DNA from: Ponticoccus litoralis
GTDB lineage: Bacteria; Pseudomonadota; Alphaproteobacteria; Rhodobacterales; Rhodobacteraceae
Length of the DNA stretch: 64,000 bases
Direction of reading: 5' to 3'
NCBI RefSeq assembly: GCF_039769985.1
Contig: NZ_JBDNCH010000002.1
Location: forward strand, 2,976,001 to 3,040,000
The notes under the pieces: generated by a model
Database searches by the model: none
What the model saw: the letters and a program-made list of their open reading frames with translations, nothing else
Told to the model about the DNA's origin: nothing
Shown here: positions 1 to 9,641 of the stretch, one piece after another
How positions within the stretch are numbered: the stretch's first letter is position 1
How the letters are laid out: each line of letters opens with the position of its first letter
Translations under genes and position numbers: made by a program

Positions 1-119
1 TCTTCGAGTTCATCCAGCGCAAGGGTGACGACGGCTTTGGCGAGGGCAATTTCAAGGCGCTCTTCGAGTCGATCGAACAGGAGCAGATCGACAACGGGGA
101 ACTGCACGCGGCGGAATAA
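1..119 (+). CDS. hpd: 4-hydroxyphenylpyruvate dioxygenase, C-terminal end only
   Basis: The window opens inside a gene whose last 39 codons are readable, ending in TAA at 117-119. The tail reads FEFIQRKGDDGFGEGNFKAL and then FESIEQEQ. This is the conserved C-terminal helix region of 4-hydroxyphenylpyruvate dioxygenase, where the FEFIQRKGxxGFGxGNF stretch contains the Glu that is the third iron ligand. The enzyme turns 4-hydroxyphenylpyruvate into homogentisate in tyrosine breakdown. A phenylalanine hydroxylase gene lies about 11 kb downstream, so this region holds two steps of Phe/Tyr degradation. The N-terminal part is outside the window. Confidence 0.9.
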   Translation, partial: FEFIQRKGDDGFGEGNFKALFESIEQEQIDNGELHAAE

Positions 120-217
120 GACAGCCCGCCGTCCGGCAGGGAGGAGGAGAGGGTGTCCCTTTTGGGGGCGCCCTCTTTCTTTGCGCGGATTGGGGACGGG
201 GGAGGCGCTGCGCGCCT

Positions 218-268
218 GCGAGAGGCGCTGCCTCTCGCGCTCACCGAGGTATTTCGGGACCAGAGAAG
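218..268 (+). repeat. Composite intergenic repeat, copy 1
   Basis: A perfect 9-bp hairpin (GCGAGAGGC, 3-base loop, GCCTCTCGC; 218-238) is followed 7 bases later by the box GAGGTATTT-CGGGACC-AGAGAAG (246-268). It lies about 100 bases after the hpd stop, in the same sense as hpd. The hairpin stem and spacing are repeated almost exactly at 57529-57580. The rest of 120-335 shows no gene. Confidence 0.75.
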
Positions 269-335
269 AGGGGGGCGGAAGGGGGCCGGGAGCTGTGCGC
301 TGCGGCGTGGTCAAGCGGGGCGCGGGCCTTTCGGG

Positions 336-3300
336 TCAGCCGCCCGGCATGTCGAGGGTGATAGTGCGGCTGCCCTTGCTATAGCGCAGCTCGGCATCGC
401 CGATGGCGGCGACGCGCCCGCCGTCCAGCCGGTCGCCGACCTTGACCTTCTGGTACTTGCCGTTTGCCAGCCGCACGAGGGCGCGGCGGTTGTTGGGGGT
501 GCCGTAGACGCCGATCAGGTTGATCCGGCCAAGGTTGATCGCATTGCGCACGGTGGCCGAGCGGGCAACGCTGGCGCTTGAGGGCACCGCCGGAGAGACC
601 GTGCGCGGCGCAACCGCGGCGGTCTGCACAGGTTCCGCCTGGGCCTGCGGCTGCGGTGTGCGTTCGGCGCGGCGCACCAGGGCGGCGAAATTGCCGGGCC
701 GCTGGACCGGCGGCGGCGAGGCCTGCACCGCCTGCGCGGTCGAGGGGGTGGCGGGCTCTGCCGCCTCGGCCTCTTCCTGGACCGACTGGGGGCGGGCGGT
801 GGGGCGGAAGGCCGCCAACTCGCTGCGGGAAATGCCTTGCAGCGTCGCCCGCTCGCGCTGTTCGATCACGTCTTCCGGGCGGGCGCGCGGGCGCAGGTCG
901 CGGAAGCGTTCCAGTTGGTCCGCCACGGGGGGCGCATCGGGGGCGGCGTCTTCTGCCTCTGCCTCTGCCTCGGGCTCGGCCTCGGGCGGCGTGCGCAGCG
1001 GCGGCACGGCAGGCGGAAGGCCCGCGTAGATACGCAGGCCACGGGGTGTCAGCGCGCCTTCGGGTGTGGCCCGCACAAGCCCGCGGTCGTCGATGTCGAA
1101 GGTCATGCCCGGGGGCGGCGGCAGGCCGGGGTCCTCGACCAGAGGTTCCTCCGTCGGCGACAGGGCTGCCGGCAGGGCCACCGCGTCAGAGCTTTCCACC
1201 CTCGGGTCGATCGAGGCGACGTAGACATCCTCGACCCCTTCGTCCGGGGGTGAGCGGCGAGGCCGGGGCCCGCTGCCAGATGCCGGTCGCGGCATAGGTG
1301 GCGGCGGCCTCTTCCGGCGACAGGGCGCGGGGCGCCACCGGGCGCGACAGCGCGGGCGAGGCCGGTTCCGGCGCCGCGGGGCCGTCGCGGGCCGTCTCGG
1401 GTTGCGGGGCCGCGGGTCCCGCTTCGGGGTCCGGGTCGAGGGCCGCCAGTCGCAGCGCCTCGGCGGCCTCGGACTGCGGCGGCGTGTCGGGGCCTGTCGC
1501 GGTGTCCGGCTGCAGGTCGGTGTCGGCGGGAAGCGTGGCGATCTGTGTCTCGGGCTCGGCGCTGCGGAAGAGACGGGCCAGCCCGTCGTCGAGGAAGACC
1601 GAGGCCCATGCGGCGACACCGGCAAGGAAGATCAGCAGCGCCGCGGTCAGCATCAGCCCGAGGAAGCGGGGCTTGCCGCCGACAGGGGCGTTGTTGCGGG
1701 CGCCGAAGACGGTCATGCGCTCGCGTTCTTCCGAACTGGAGGTCAGCGTGCGCCCGGTCTGTTTGGCAGAGGCGAAGCGACCGGCGTCCTCTGCTGGCAG
1801 GGCCGCGACTGCCGCCGCCGTTCGGGCCATCACAGGTGCGGCGACGGCGGGCGTGGTGGCGGGTGCGTTCAACCCCTGCGAGCGCAGCGCGGCGAGGCGC
1901 GCAAGCGGGTTGGGGCCGGGGGCTTCGGCGGCGGTGCGGGCCGCGATGGGGGCGGGTGCGCCGGGGGCGGCAGGCTTTGCCGCCGGGGGGCCGCGCCTGC
2001 GGGGGTTGCCTGCGTGACGGGCGGTTTCGCCGCCGGGGTGGGCGCCGGTTTCGGGGCCGGGCGCGCGGCTTCGGGCACTGTCGCGGCGGGGGCCGCAGGC
2101 GATCTGTCGCCCGGCGCTGGCGCCCCGCTCGGGGTCTTCAGCGGCGGCACGGGGCCCGTGCCGTCGGCGGTGTCCCTTGCCGCGGCGGGCGCCACGGGTG
2201 CCGGTGTCCCGGCGGCCTTGGCGGCGGCATCCGGGGCAGGGGCGCGGGGCGGCACCGGTCCGGGTGTGGCCGCGGGCACGGCCGCCTGCGGCGTGACCTT
2301 CCCGGCAACGGCCCGCGTCACCGGAGGCGTGGCCTTGCCCGGTGCGGGCGGCTCGGAGGTGGCTGGCCGCTTGACCGGCGGGTCGGCGCGCAGGGTCGCG
2401 GCCTGCGGCGTGGCGGAACGGTCGGCGTCCGGGGTCTGGGCCGAGGCGGCGGGCGGGGTGCCGCGCGGAGCGGCCACCGGCGAGAAGCGGGGGCGCTGCG
2501 ACGAGCCGGATCCGGCCCCAGTTTCAACGGTCGCGCGGCCGGAGGGATCGTCTCGTCCCGCTTGGCCCGGACGGAGGCAAGGTGAAACTGCCCTGCGCGT
2601 CGTTGTCGTCGAGGGGCGTCATCTCGGGCAGGGGGGCAGATCTGCGGGGTCCGTGGCCTTACCTCCGGCGCGGCCAGCGGTGGCCGCCGGGTCGGGGGTG
2701 GCAGGTTGCGGCCCGGGCATCGGCTGCGCGGGCTTGGACGCTGCGGGCTGGGGGGCTGCGGTCGCGCTTTGCGCCGGTTTCTCCGGTGTCGGTGCCGGTG
2801 CTTTGACGGTCGCGGTTTCGCTTTGCGCCGCCTCGTGCCGGGGGGCAGGGTGTGGGCCTTTTCGGGGATCGCGTCGGCAGCCTGTGCAGGACTGGAGAGG
2901 GCGGGGTCAGCAGGTTTTGCGGCTGCCGGAGCCTCTGGCTTTGCGATTGCCGGTGCTTCGGGCGTTGCGGCTGCCGGTGCTGGTGCTTCGGGAGTTGAGG
3001 TTGCCGGTGCCTCCGGCGTTGCGGCTGCCGGTGCCTCGGGCGTTGTGGTTGCCGGTGCCGTGGGTGTTGGGGTTGCCGGTGCCTCCGGCTTTGCGGCTGC
3101 CGGTGCCTCAAGCGTTGCGGTTGCCGGGGCAGGCTTGGCTGCATCCGGGACCGGCGCGGGCTCTTGCGGTGCGGGTGCGGCAGAAACGGCAACCGGTGTC
3201 CGGGCGGCTTCGTCCGCGGCGACGATCTCGATGGCCCGGGCAGGGCGGTCTGCGGCGCGGCGCCACGAGGCGGCGCGTCCGAAGAACACCGTGCCGTCGA

Positions 3301-3742
3301 AGGCCCCCTGCGGCGCGATCGCCGCGAAGCCGACAGGCGTGAAGCCGTGCATCTCGGCAAAGCCCTCGGCCTCGGCCAGGGTTTCGTTCGCGACGGCGGC
3401 AATCAGCAGCCGCCCGCCCGACAGGGTGTGGTCATGGGTCAACTCGGCGACCGGGTAGGGCGTGGCGCCATCCAGCGCCGCCCGGATCGCGGCGTCGCGC
3501 GTGCCGTCGGCGCCACCGGGATCGGCCTGATCGAGATAGCGGATCTGTTCGTTCGGGATGATCAGCAGGACCTGCGTTCCGCGCGGGTCAAGCGCGGCGG
3601 CGCGCTCGCGCAGGCCCGCCATGGCCGCGTCGAGGTCGGGGTCGTCGATGGCGACCTCTGCGATCAGGGCCCACCGGGGGCCCATCCGGCGCAGAAGACC
3701 GATGCCGTCGAAAGAGAGCGAGAGCGCGAAATTCGGTATCAT
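336..3742 (-). CDS. Large Ala/Pro-rich single-pass membrane protein with PilP/GspC-like C-terminus (frame-broken)
   Basis: This is one gene of roughly 1,130 codons, read from ATG at 3742 to the stop at 336, but the frame changes about six times: near 2840-2845, 2631-2636, about 2575, about 2525, 1985-1990 and 1246-1250. Four of these sites are G/C homopolymers, so sequence errors are likely. The N-terminal ~160 residues (IPNFALSLSFDGIGLLRRM...) form a globular domain that weakly resembles the GspL/PilM type. A long Ala/Pro linker with octapeptide repeats follows. There is one membrane segment (LGLMLTAALLIFLAGVAAWA, coded near 1615-1680), more linker, and a final ~70-residue domain (INLIGVYGTPNNRRALVRL, KVGDRLDGG) like PilP or GspC. 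Family knowledge suggests an envelope-spanning scaffold, possibly pilus or secretion related. No other pilus or secretion gene is nearby, so the role is not shown. Confidence 0.6.
2917..3141 (-). repeat. 24-bp tandem repeats coding TPEAPAxx
   Basis: Inside the Ala/Pro-rich gene about nine imperfect 24-base units encode octapeptides of the form (T/K)PEAPAxx, for example TPEAPAAA, TPEAPATS and KPEAPAAA. One unit is longer (TPEAPAPAAA). Such Pro/Ala repeats usually form extended spacers crossing the periplasm. The unit number is likely to vary between strains. Confidence 0.75.
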
Positions 3743-3906
3743 GGAGCGGTCTTTAGCAGTCCTGCAGGGCCCGCGGGAGTCATTATCCGGATGCTGAACA
3801 GTCTAAGGCAACTCTTTGCCGAAGCACAGAAAGACCGGACCGGCCCCCTTGTTTCCAGAGAACAATATGATGATCTGCAGAAGGATTTCAACTTTGGAGC
3901 GCTCTC

Positions 3907-4726
3907 ATGCGACATCTCGCGATACTTCTGGCCCTGGCCAGCCCCTTGGCCCTGCCGACGAACGCCCTTGCCCGAGGAGGCGCAGACCCTGACCGTCAAC
4001 GGCGAGGGCAACATCGCGGCGGTGCCCGATCAGGCGGTGTTGAGGGTCGGTGTGGAGGCGCGCAACGAAAGCGCGGCCCGCGCCATGAACGAGGCCTCGG
4101 ACCATATGGACGCCCTGCTGGCGGTGCTGGCCGAGCGCGGGATCGAGCCGCGCGACATGCAGACGGCGGCGCTGTCGCTGAACCAGATGAACGGCAATGA
4201 CAGCGGCTCGCTGCGGGACGGCGACCGGGATTATGTCGCGCGCAACACGCTCTCGGTCACGCTGCGCGACGTCGATGCGGCGGGCGAGGTGCTTCAGGCG
4301 CTGCTGGAGGCGGGCGCGAACGACTTCTCGGGCCTCAGCTTCGGCCTGCAGGACCCGCGGCCCGTCGAGGACGAGGCACGCCGGGCCGCAGTCGCCGATG
4401 CCCGCGCCAAGGCAGAGCTTTATGCCGAGGCGGCGGGTGTGTCGCTTGGTCCGATCCGCTCGATCACCGAGGGCGGCATGAGCCGCCCGATGCCCATGAG
4501 CGCTCCGATGATGTTCGAGGCGCGCGGCAAGATGCCGGTCGCGGTAGGGGAAACGATGGTTCAGTCCAACGTGCAGGTGATCTGGACCACGGGTCCGAGT
4601 GATCGCGCCGGGGCGGGGGTGACCCCGCCGGGCACGCAGGGGCGCGGGCGGGGTCTCCGCGCGGCAGAAACAGGGGCGGGGGTGATCCCCCGCCCCGATT
4701 TTCAGGTTCAGGCCTTCAGGGCCTGA
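3907..4726 (+). CDS. SIMPL domain (DUF541) periplasmic protein, frame-broken
   Basis: Translation starts at ATG 3907 with a clear signal peptide, MRHLAILLALASPLALP then TNALA, and a likely cleavage after ALA. One extra C near 3970 moves the frame. The mature part then begins EEAQTLTVNGEGNIAAVPD and continues as a typical SIMPL domain: internal repeats of alternating strands, ARAKAELYAEAAGVSLG, and VQVIWTT near the end. SIMPL proteins such as E. coli YggE are periplasmic or outer-membrane associated and are linked to oxidative-stress tolerance. The open frame runs to 4726, through a terminator hairpin at 4673-4702. A second indel near 4590 would give a stop at 4600-4602, which fits the family length better, so the true end is probably 4602. 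It is transcribed divergently from the Ala/Pro-rich gene. Confidence 0.75.
4673..4702. terminator. Bidirectional intrinsic terminator
   Basis: A perfect 10-bp stem (GGGGCGGGGG / CCCCCGCCCC) with loop TGAT is followed by GATTTT on the plus strand. It sits between the convergent SIMPL and metY genes and can serve both. Confidence 0.75.
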
Positions 4727-5991
4727 TCAAGATCGGCGATCAGGTCCTCGGCATCCTCGATCCCGATGGAGATGCGCACCACGTTGGGCGCCGCGCCCGC
4801 CGCGATCTGCTGTTCCTCTGTCAGCTGCCGGTGCGTGGTCGAGGCAGAGTGGATCACCAGGCTGCGGGTATCGCCGAGGTTGGCGACATGGCTGAAGATC
4901 TCCAGCAGATCCACGAACTTGACGCAGGCGTCGTAGCCGCCCTTCAGGGCGATGGTGAAGATGCCCCCGGCGCCTTTCGGGCAGATCCGCGCCACCCGGT
5001 CGTTGTAGGGCGACGAGGGCAGGCCCGCGTAGGTCACGGCCTCGACCGCCGGGTGGTTTTCCAGCCAGCTGGCCACGCGCATCGCGTTCTCGACATGGCG
5101 TGCCATGCGCAGCGACAGCGTCTCGATGCCCATCAGCGTGTAATGCGCCGCCTGCGGGTTCAGCGTCATGCCCAGGTCGCGCAGGCCGATGGCGATGCCG
5201 TGGAAGGTGAAGGCCAGCGGGCCGAAGGTCTCGGCGAATTTCAACCCGTGGTAGGCCGGTTCGGGGTCCGACAGCGAGGGGAACTTGCCCGAGGCGGCCC
5301 AGTCGAAGGTGCCGGAATCGACCACCACACCGCCGGTGACGGTGCCGTTGCCGGTCAGGTACTTGGTCATCGAATGCACGACCAGCGTGGCGCCATGCTC
5401 GATCGGGCGGCAGAGGTAGGGCGTGGCCGAGGTGTTGTCGACGATCAGCGGCAGGCCGGCCTTGTCGGCGATGGCGGCGATGGCGTCGAGGTCGGTGATA
5501 TAGCCGCCCGGGTTGGCGATGGATTCGCAGAACACCGCGCGGGTGTCGTCGTCAATCGCCGCTGCCACGGCGTCGAGATCGTCGAAATCCACGAATTTCG
5601 CCGACCAGCCGAAGCGCGTGATGGTCTGGCTGAACTGGGTGATCGAACCGCCGTAAAGCCGGGTCGAGACGACCACGTTGCAACCCGGACGCATCAGCGG
5701 GAACAGCGCCATGATCTGCGCCGCGTGGCCGGATGAACAGCAGACCGCGCCGGCGCCGCCCTCCAGCGTCGCGACGCGTTCCTGAAGCGCGGCGACGGTG
5801 GGGTTGGTCAGGCGCGAGTAGATATAGCCGACCTCTTGCAGGTTGAAGAGCGCGGCGGCGTGTTCGGCATCGCGGAAGACATAGGCGGTGGTCTGGTAGA
5901 TCGGCACCTGCCGCGCGCCGGTGGCCGGATCGGGCCGGGCGCCCGCGTGGATCTGAAGCGTGTCGAAGCCGTAGCTGGGGCCGTCGGTCAT
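4708..5991 (-). CDS. metY: O-acetylhomoserine aminocarboxypropyltransferase / sulfhydrylase
   Basis: A complete 427-residue PLP enzyme of the Cys/Met metabolism family. It makes homocysteine, or methionine with methanethiol, from O-acetylhomoserine and sulfide. Seen features: FDTLQIHAG at the N-terminus, YSRLTNPT (phosphate and substrate contacts), the glycine-rich SSGHAAQ stretch that stacks on PLP, DNTSATPYLC, and the Schiff-base lysine in SMTKYLTG near residue 209. The length and the FDTLQIHAG start favour the O-acetylhomoserine branch over cystathionine gamma-synthase. ATG 5991 follows a good GGAGG. It is convergent with the SIMPL gene, and the promoter must lie in 5992-6180. Confidence 0.93.
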   Translation of the reverse strand: MTDGPSYGFDTLQIHAGARPDPATGARQVPIYQTTAYVFRDAEHAAALFNLQEVGYIYSRLTNPTVAALQERVATLEGGAGAVCCSSGHAAQIMALFPLMRPGCNVVVSTRLYGGSITQFSQTITRFGWSAKFVDFDDLDAVAAAIDDDTRAVFCESIANPGGYITDLDAIAAIADKAGLPLIVDNTSATPYLCRPIEHGATLVVHSMTKYLTGNGTVTGGVVVDSGTFDWAASGKFPSLSDPEPAYHGLKFAETFGPLAFTFHGIAIGLRDLGMTLNPQAAHYTLMGIETLSLRMARHVENAMRVASWLENHPAVEAVTYAGLPSSPYNDRVARICPKGAGGIFTIALKGGYDACVKFVDLLEIFSHVANLGDTRSLVIHSASTTHRQLTEEQQIAAGAAPNVVRISIGIEDAEDLIADLDQALKA

Positions 5992-6182
5992 GATGTCCTC
6001 CCTGACCAGTGAATTTCCGCATAGGGGTAAGTCATCACGCAGGGCAGGACAACGGCGTTATGGCCCGGTTGCGCGCGGTGCCCGCCGGTTGCAGGATCAC
6101 CGCAGGGGCCGGTGTTAACCGGCTGGGAACCCGCAGTCGCATAGGCTGCGCAACAGGGACGGACGAGGGCGGAGCGCAGGCG

Positions 6183-7587
6183 ATGGACTGGGACGAATTC
6201 GCGGACTGGGGCCGCAGGCTGGCGGATTACGGCGCCGGGTATCACCGCGAGCTGCGCCACCGTCCGGTCCGCCCGGACGTGAAACCCGGCGCGGTGCTGG
6301 GGCAATTGCCCAAGGCCCCGCCCGAGGAGGGGTGCAGCATGACCGCGATCCTCGAGGATTTCGACCGCATCGTGATGCCCGGGATCACGCATTGGCAGCA
6401 CCCCCGCTTCTTCGCCTATTTCCCGGCCAACGCGGCGCCGCCCTCGATGCTGGCAGAGATGCTGGTGGCGCAGATCGCGCCGCAATGCATGCTGTGGCAG
6501 ACCTCTCCGGCGGCGACAGAGCTGGAGACGCGGATGATCGACTGGCTGCGGCAGGCGGTCGGGCTGCCGCTCGGTTTTCACGGCGTGATCCGAGGACAGC
6601 GCCTCTTCGGCGACCCTGACCGCGATGCTGGTCATGCGCGAGAAGGTGCTGGGCTGGAAGGGCAATGCCGAGGGCCTGTCCGAGCAGCGGCGCGTGCGGA
6701 TCTATTGTTCGGACCAGGTGCATACGTCGGTGGATCGCGCGGCCTGGGTCTCGGGGATCGGGCAGGACAACCTCGTGAAGATCCCGACGGTCGCGGGCGA
6801 TCCGCTGAGGCCGATGGATGTCGCGGCGCTGGGGGCGCAGATCCGGTCTGACCGCGCGGATGGTTACCTGCCCGCGGGCATCGTCGGCGCCACGGGCGGC
6901 ACCAGCATGGGCGCCTGCGACCGCATCTGGGAACTGGCCGAGGTCGCCGAGAACCAGGGGCTCTACCTGCATGTCGATGCCGCATGGGCGGGCGCGGCGA
7001 TGATCTGCCGGTCCTTCCGCGAGCTGTGGCGCGGCGTCGAGAAGGCGGATTCGGTGGTCTTCAACCCGCACAAGTGGCTGGGCGCGCAGTTCGACTGCTC
7101 GGCCCATTTCGTGCGCGACCCGGATGCCCTGCGCCAGACCCTGGCGATCCGGCCCGAGTATCTGCGTAGCCATGCCCATGCCGAGGTGACGGATTATTCC
7201 GAGTGGACGATCCCGCTGGGCCGCCGCTTCCGGGCGCTGAAGCTGTGGTTCCTGCTGCGCTACTACGGGCTGGAACACCTGCGCCAGATGGTGCGCAACC
7301 ACGTCACATGGTCGCGCGCGCTGGCCCGGCGGCTGGAGCGCGAGCCCGACTTCGAGATCGTGACAGAGCCGGTCCTGTCGCTCTTTACCTTTCGCCACAG
7401 GGGCGACGACGCGCATAACCTGAAGCTGCTGGAACAGATCAACGCGGATGGGCGCATCTACCTGACGCAGACCCGGGTGGACGGCAGGCTGGCGATCCGC
7501 TTCCAGGCGGGCGCCTTCGCCATGACCGGCGAGGATGCGGAAACCGCCTTCTACACGATCACCGGCATGGCCCGCATCATGCGCTGA
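6183..7587 (+). CDS. Group II PLP-dependent aromatic-L-amino-acid decarboxylase family protein (frame-broken)
   Basis: A ~467-residue fold type I decarboxylase of the DOPA/tryptophan decarboxylase group. Seen: GITHWQHPRFFAYFPANAAP near residue 70, WQTSPAATELE, the conserved region that should read GVIQDSASSATLTAML, HVDAAWAGAA, and the PLP lysine in FNPHKWLGAQFDCS near residue 296. The frame breaks at about 6592, where an extra G turns ATCCAGGAC into ATCCGAGGAC; removing it restores the motif exactly. Start at ATG 6183 fits MDWDEFADWG of relatives. The substrate cannot be read from sequence: in bacteria these enzymes act on Tyr, Trp, DOPA or Phe. The closest context is aromatic amino acid metabolism (hpd, phhA). 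Confidence 0.85.
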
Positions 7588-7601
7588 CCTCCGCGAGGGG
7601 C

Positions 7602-7645
7602 CAAATTTCTTCGAAGAAATTTGCAAGAGCCTTGCAAGGCTCTTG
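7602..7645. terminator. Two back-to-back perfect 22-bp palindromes
   Basis: The first palindrome (7602-7623) has half-site CAAATTTCTTC, the second (7624-7645) CAAGAGCCTTG. Each is its own perfect reverse complement and they touch with no gap. They lie between the convergent decarboxylase and DUF6476 genes, so a bidirectional terminator is the simplest reading. The first has an A/T-rich stem, unlike the GC-rich hairpins elsewhere in the window. Confidence 0.6.
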
Positions 7646-7656
7646 GGCGCCCGGCT

Positions 7657-7983
7657 TCAGGGTTGCGCGATGCCGATGGTCTGGCGCAGGCGGCCCGTGG
7701 CGCGGTCGAAGATCAGGATCGCCTCGCCCTCGGGGCCCTGCGTCACCACCGCGTACCAGTCGGTGCCCTGCGTGTAGGCGGTGGCCGTGGCGCCGCCCGG
7801 CAGGGAGATCACCTCTGGCAGCGGCGCCTGTGCATTGTTATAGCGCACCCAGATCAGGCCGAGGATTCCGAGGATCCCGGCAATCATCACCGCCGTCAGG
7901 ACCGTGACCAGCAGCCGCAGGAAACGCAGGCCCGGCGGTTCCGGCAGGGCTTCGGGATCAGGATCAGGGGACACGATGACCAT
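7657..7983 (-). CDS. Small single-pass membrane protein, DUF6476-like
   Basis: A 108-residue protein starting MVIVSPDPDPEALPEPPGL, with one strong transmembrane helix (LLVTVLTAVMIAGILGILGL, about residues 26-45). A short C-terminal domain follows (VISLPGGATATAYTQG, ILIFDRATGRLRQTI). It looks like the small membrane protein that sits next to rluD and rpoH in Rhodobacteraceae. Its function is unknown. The C-terminal part resembles a single beta-propeller-like blade that probably faces the periplasm. Its ATG (7981-7983) overlaps the divergent rluD start, so both genes share a compact promoter region inside each other's coding sequence. Confidence 0.75.
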   Translation of the reverse strand: MVIVSPDPDPEALPEPPGLRFLRLLVTVLTAVMIAGILGILGLIWVRYNNAQAPLPEVISLPGGATATAYTQGTDWYAVVTQGPEGEAILIFDRATGRLRQTIGIAQP

Positions 7984-9004
7984 CCTTCGCGTGACAATTG
8001 CGGCTGATCCGCCGCCGCGCCTAGATAAGGCGCTTGCGCGCGATGTGCCAGAGCAGGCCGCCCTGTCGCGCACCCGCCTCGCGCGGTTGATCGCCGAGGG
8101 CGCCGTGACGGTGAACGGCGCGGTGGCCGCGAACCCCAAGGCCCCGGTCGCGGAAGGGGACACCGTGACCATCGCGGTGCCCGAGGCCCGGGACTACGAC
8201 GTGGTGGCGCAGGACATCCCGCTGGTCATCCTCTTCGAGGACGAGGACCTGCTGGTGATCGACAAGCCCGCCGGCATGGTGGTCCATCCGGCCCCCGGAA
8301 CGCCGGACGGCACGCTGGTCAATGCGCTGCTGCACCACTTCGGGGGCGACCTCTCGGGCATCGGCGGAGAGAAGCGACCGGGCATTGTCCATCGCATCGA
8401 CAAGGACACCAGCGGCCTTCTGGTGGTGGCAAAGTCCGATCGGGCGCACCACGGGCTTGCCGGGCAATTCGAGAAACACACGGCGCGGCGGGCCTATCTT
8501 GCGGTCGTGCATGGCGTGCCGGACCTTGCCGACCCGCGCCTGATGGGCATGCGGGGGGTGTCCTCCTCGGGCGCCGGGGTGCTGACGATCACCAGCGGGC
8601 TGGCGCGGCACAAGACCGACCGGCAGCGGCAGGCGGTCTATTTCGACGGGCAGGGGCGGCACGCGATCACCCATGCCCGAACGCTGGAACGCTTTGGCAC
8701 GCCCGGAAGCATGGCGCTGGTGGAGTGCCGGCTGGAGACCGGGCGCACCCACCAGATTCGTGTGCATATGGCCCATGCGGGCCATGCGCTTGTCGGCGAC
8801 CAGACCTATGGCGGGCGCCGCAGGGTCCCGGAAAAGGCGCTGAGCCCCGCCGGCCATGCGGCGGCCAGCCGGTTTCCCCGGCAGGCCCTGCATGCGGCGG
8901 AGCTGGGGTTCGAGCATCCCGCCACCGGCGAGGCCCTGCTGTTCGAGGCGCCCCTGCCGGAGGACATGAGCCAGCTGATCGCGGCGCTCAGATCCGCCCC
9001 CTGA
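7976..9004 (+). CDS. rluD: 23S rRNA pseudouridine synthase, RluD family
   Basis: A complete 342-residue RluA/RluD-type pseudouridine synthase. An S4-like RNA-binding domain comes first (RLDKALA, LSRTRLARLIAEGAVTVNG, about residues 14-60). The catalytic domain follows, with LLVIDKPAGMVVHP, the active-site Asp in HRIDKDTSGL (about residue 141), and RTHQIRVHMA. In E. coli RluD modifies positions 1911, 1915 and 1917 of 23S rRNA helix 69. Start ATG 7976 is supported by the family N-terminus; it lies inside the 5' end of the divergent DUF6476 gene. The 3' end overlaps the convergent DUF4386 gene by 17 bases. rpoH follows downstream, an arrangement common in Rhodobacteraceae. Confidence 0.92.
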   Translation: MTILRVTIAADPPPRLDKALARDVPEQAALSRTRLARLIAEGAVTVNGAVAANPKAPVAEGDTVTIAVPEARDYDVVAQDIPLVILFEDEDLLVIDKPAGMVVHPAPGTPDGTLVNALLHHFGGDLSGIGGEKRPGIVHRIDKDTSGLLVVAKSDRAHHGLAGQFEKHTARRAYLAVVHGVPDLADPRLMGMRGVSSSGAGVLTITSGLARHKTDRQRQAVYFDGQGRHAITHARTLERFGTPGSMALVECRLETGRTHQIRVHMAHAGHALVGDQTYGGRRRVPEKALSPAGHAAASRFPRQALHAAELGFEHPATGEALLFEAPLPEDMSQLIAALRSAP

Positions 9005-9641
9005 GCAGCAGCCAGAGGCAGAGCGCGCTTTCCGCCAGCATCGGCAGGGCATAGGCAAATTGGATCACCTCCAGCGCGGCGGGGGCGGCAAGGCGGGCGA
9101 GGCCGCCGGTCATGTAGACAAGGCCCGACAGCGCGATGCCGCCGAGGATGACCTTGGGCACCCCGCCAGACATGCACAGCAGCCGCGCCATGATCAGGCT
9201 GTTGGCGCCGAACAGGATCAGGCCGACATCGTAGCCGGTCGCATGCAGCTCTGCGAGCAGGGCGGCCAGCGCAATCTCTCCCTGCGCAAGGGCGAAGGGC
9301 AGGGCCGACAGCAGCACCAGCGCCGCGCCGATCAGTGTCGCCTGCATCAGCCGCAGCACCATGGCCGCGAGCGCCGCGCCTTCCGAGACGCCGCGCAGAA
9401 GGCGCCAGAACAGCAGCGCCAGCGCGATATCGGCGCCCAGCATGACCAGATCCGCCAACAGTGCCATGCGGAAGCGCGGCAAGGCGGCAGAGACGGCGGC
9501 GGCGATCTGCTCGGGCCCGCCGGTCAGCAGCGGCCCGCGCAGTAGCAGTTCCGCCGAGAGGCCGGTGACGATGATGACAAGGTACAGCAATCCGGCAAGA
9601 CGGACGGCACGGGTGGGGGCGGGCAGGGGCTGTGCGGGCAT
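8988..9641 (-). CDS. DUF4386 multi-pass membrane protein
   Basis: A 217-residue integral membrane protein with about six hydrophobic helices. The sequence (RLAGLLYLVIIVTGLSAE at the N-terminus; GYDVGLILFGANSLIMARLL; PKVILGGIALSGLVYMTGGL) matches the DUF4386 family, whose function is unknown. The pattern GYxxGLxLFGxxxLxxG/A in the fourth helix is typical of the family. It lies convergent to rluD, with a short 3' overlap, and divergent from rpoH. Confidence 0.8.
   Translation of the reverse strand: MPAQPLPAPTRAVRLAGLLYLVIIVTGLSAELLLRGPLLTGGPEQIAAAVSAALPRFRMALLADLVMLGADIALALLFWRLLRGVSEGAALAAMVLRLMQATLIGAALVLLSALPFALAQGEIALAALLAELHATGYDVGLILFGANSLIMARLLCMSGGVPKVILGGIALSGLVYMTGGLARLAAPAALEVIQFAYALPMLAESALCLWLLLRGRI

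Noticed and set aside
1402..3342. Long plus-strand open frames opposite the Ala/Pro-rich gene
   Set aside because: They are shadows of GC-rich codons: composition is extreme Gly/Arg/Ala, they have no domains, and the opposite strand has recognisable domains.
3791..3906. Small plus-strand frame starting MLNSLRQLFAEAQKD upstream of the SIMPL gene
   Set aside because: It has no stop before joining the SIMPL frame, uses codons unlike its neighbours, has no ribosome site, and the SIMPL signal peptide start at 3907 is convincing.
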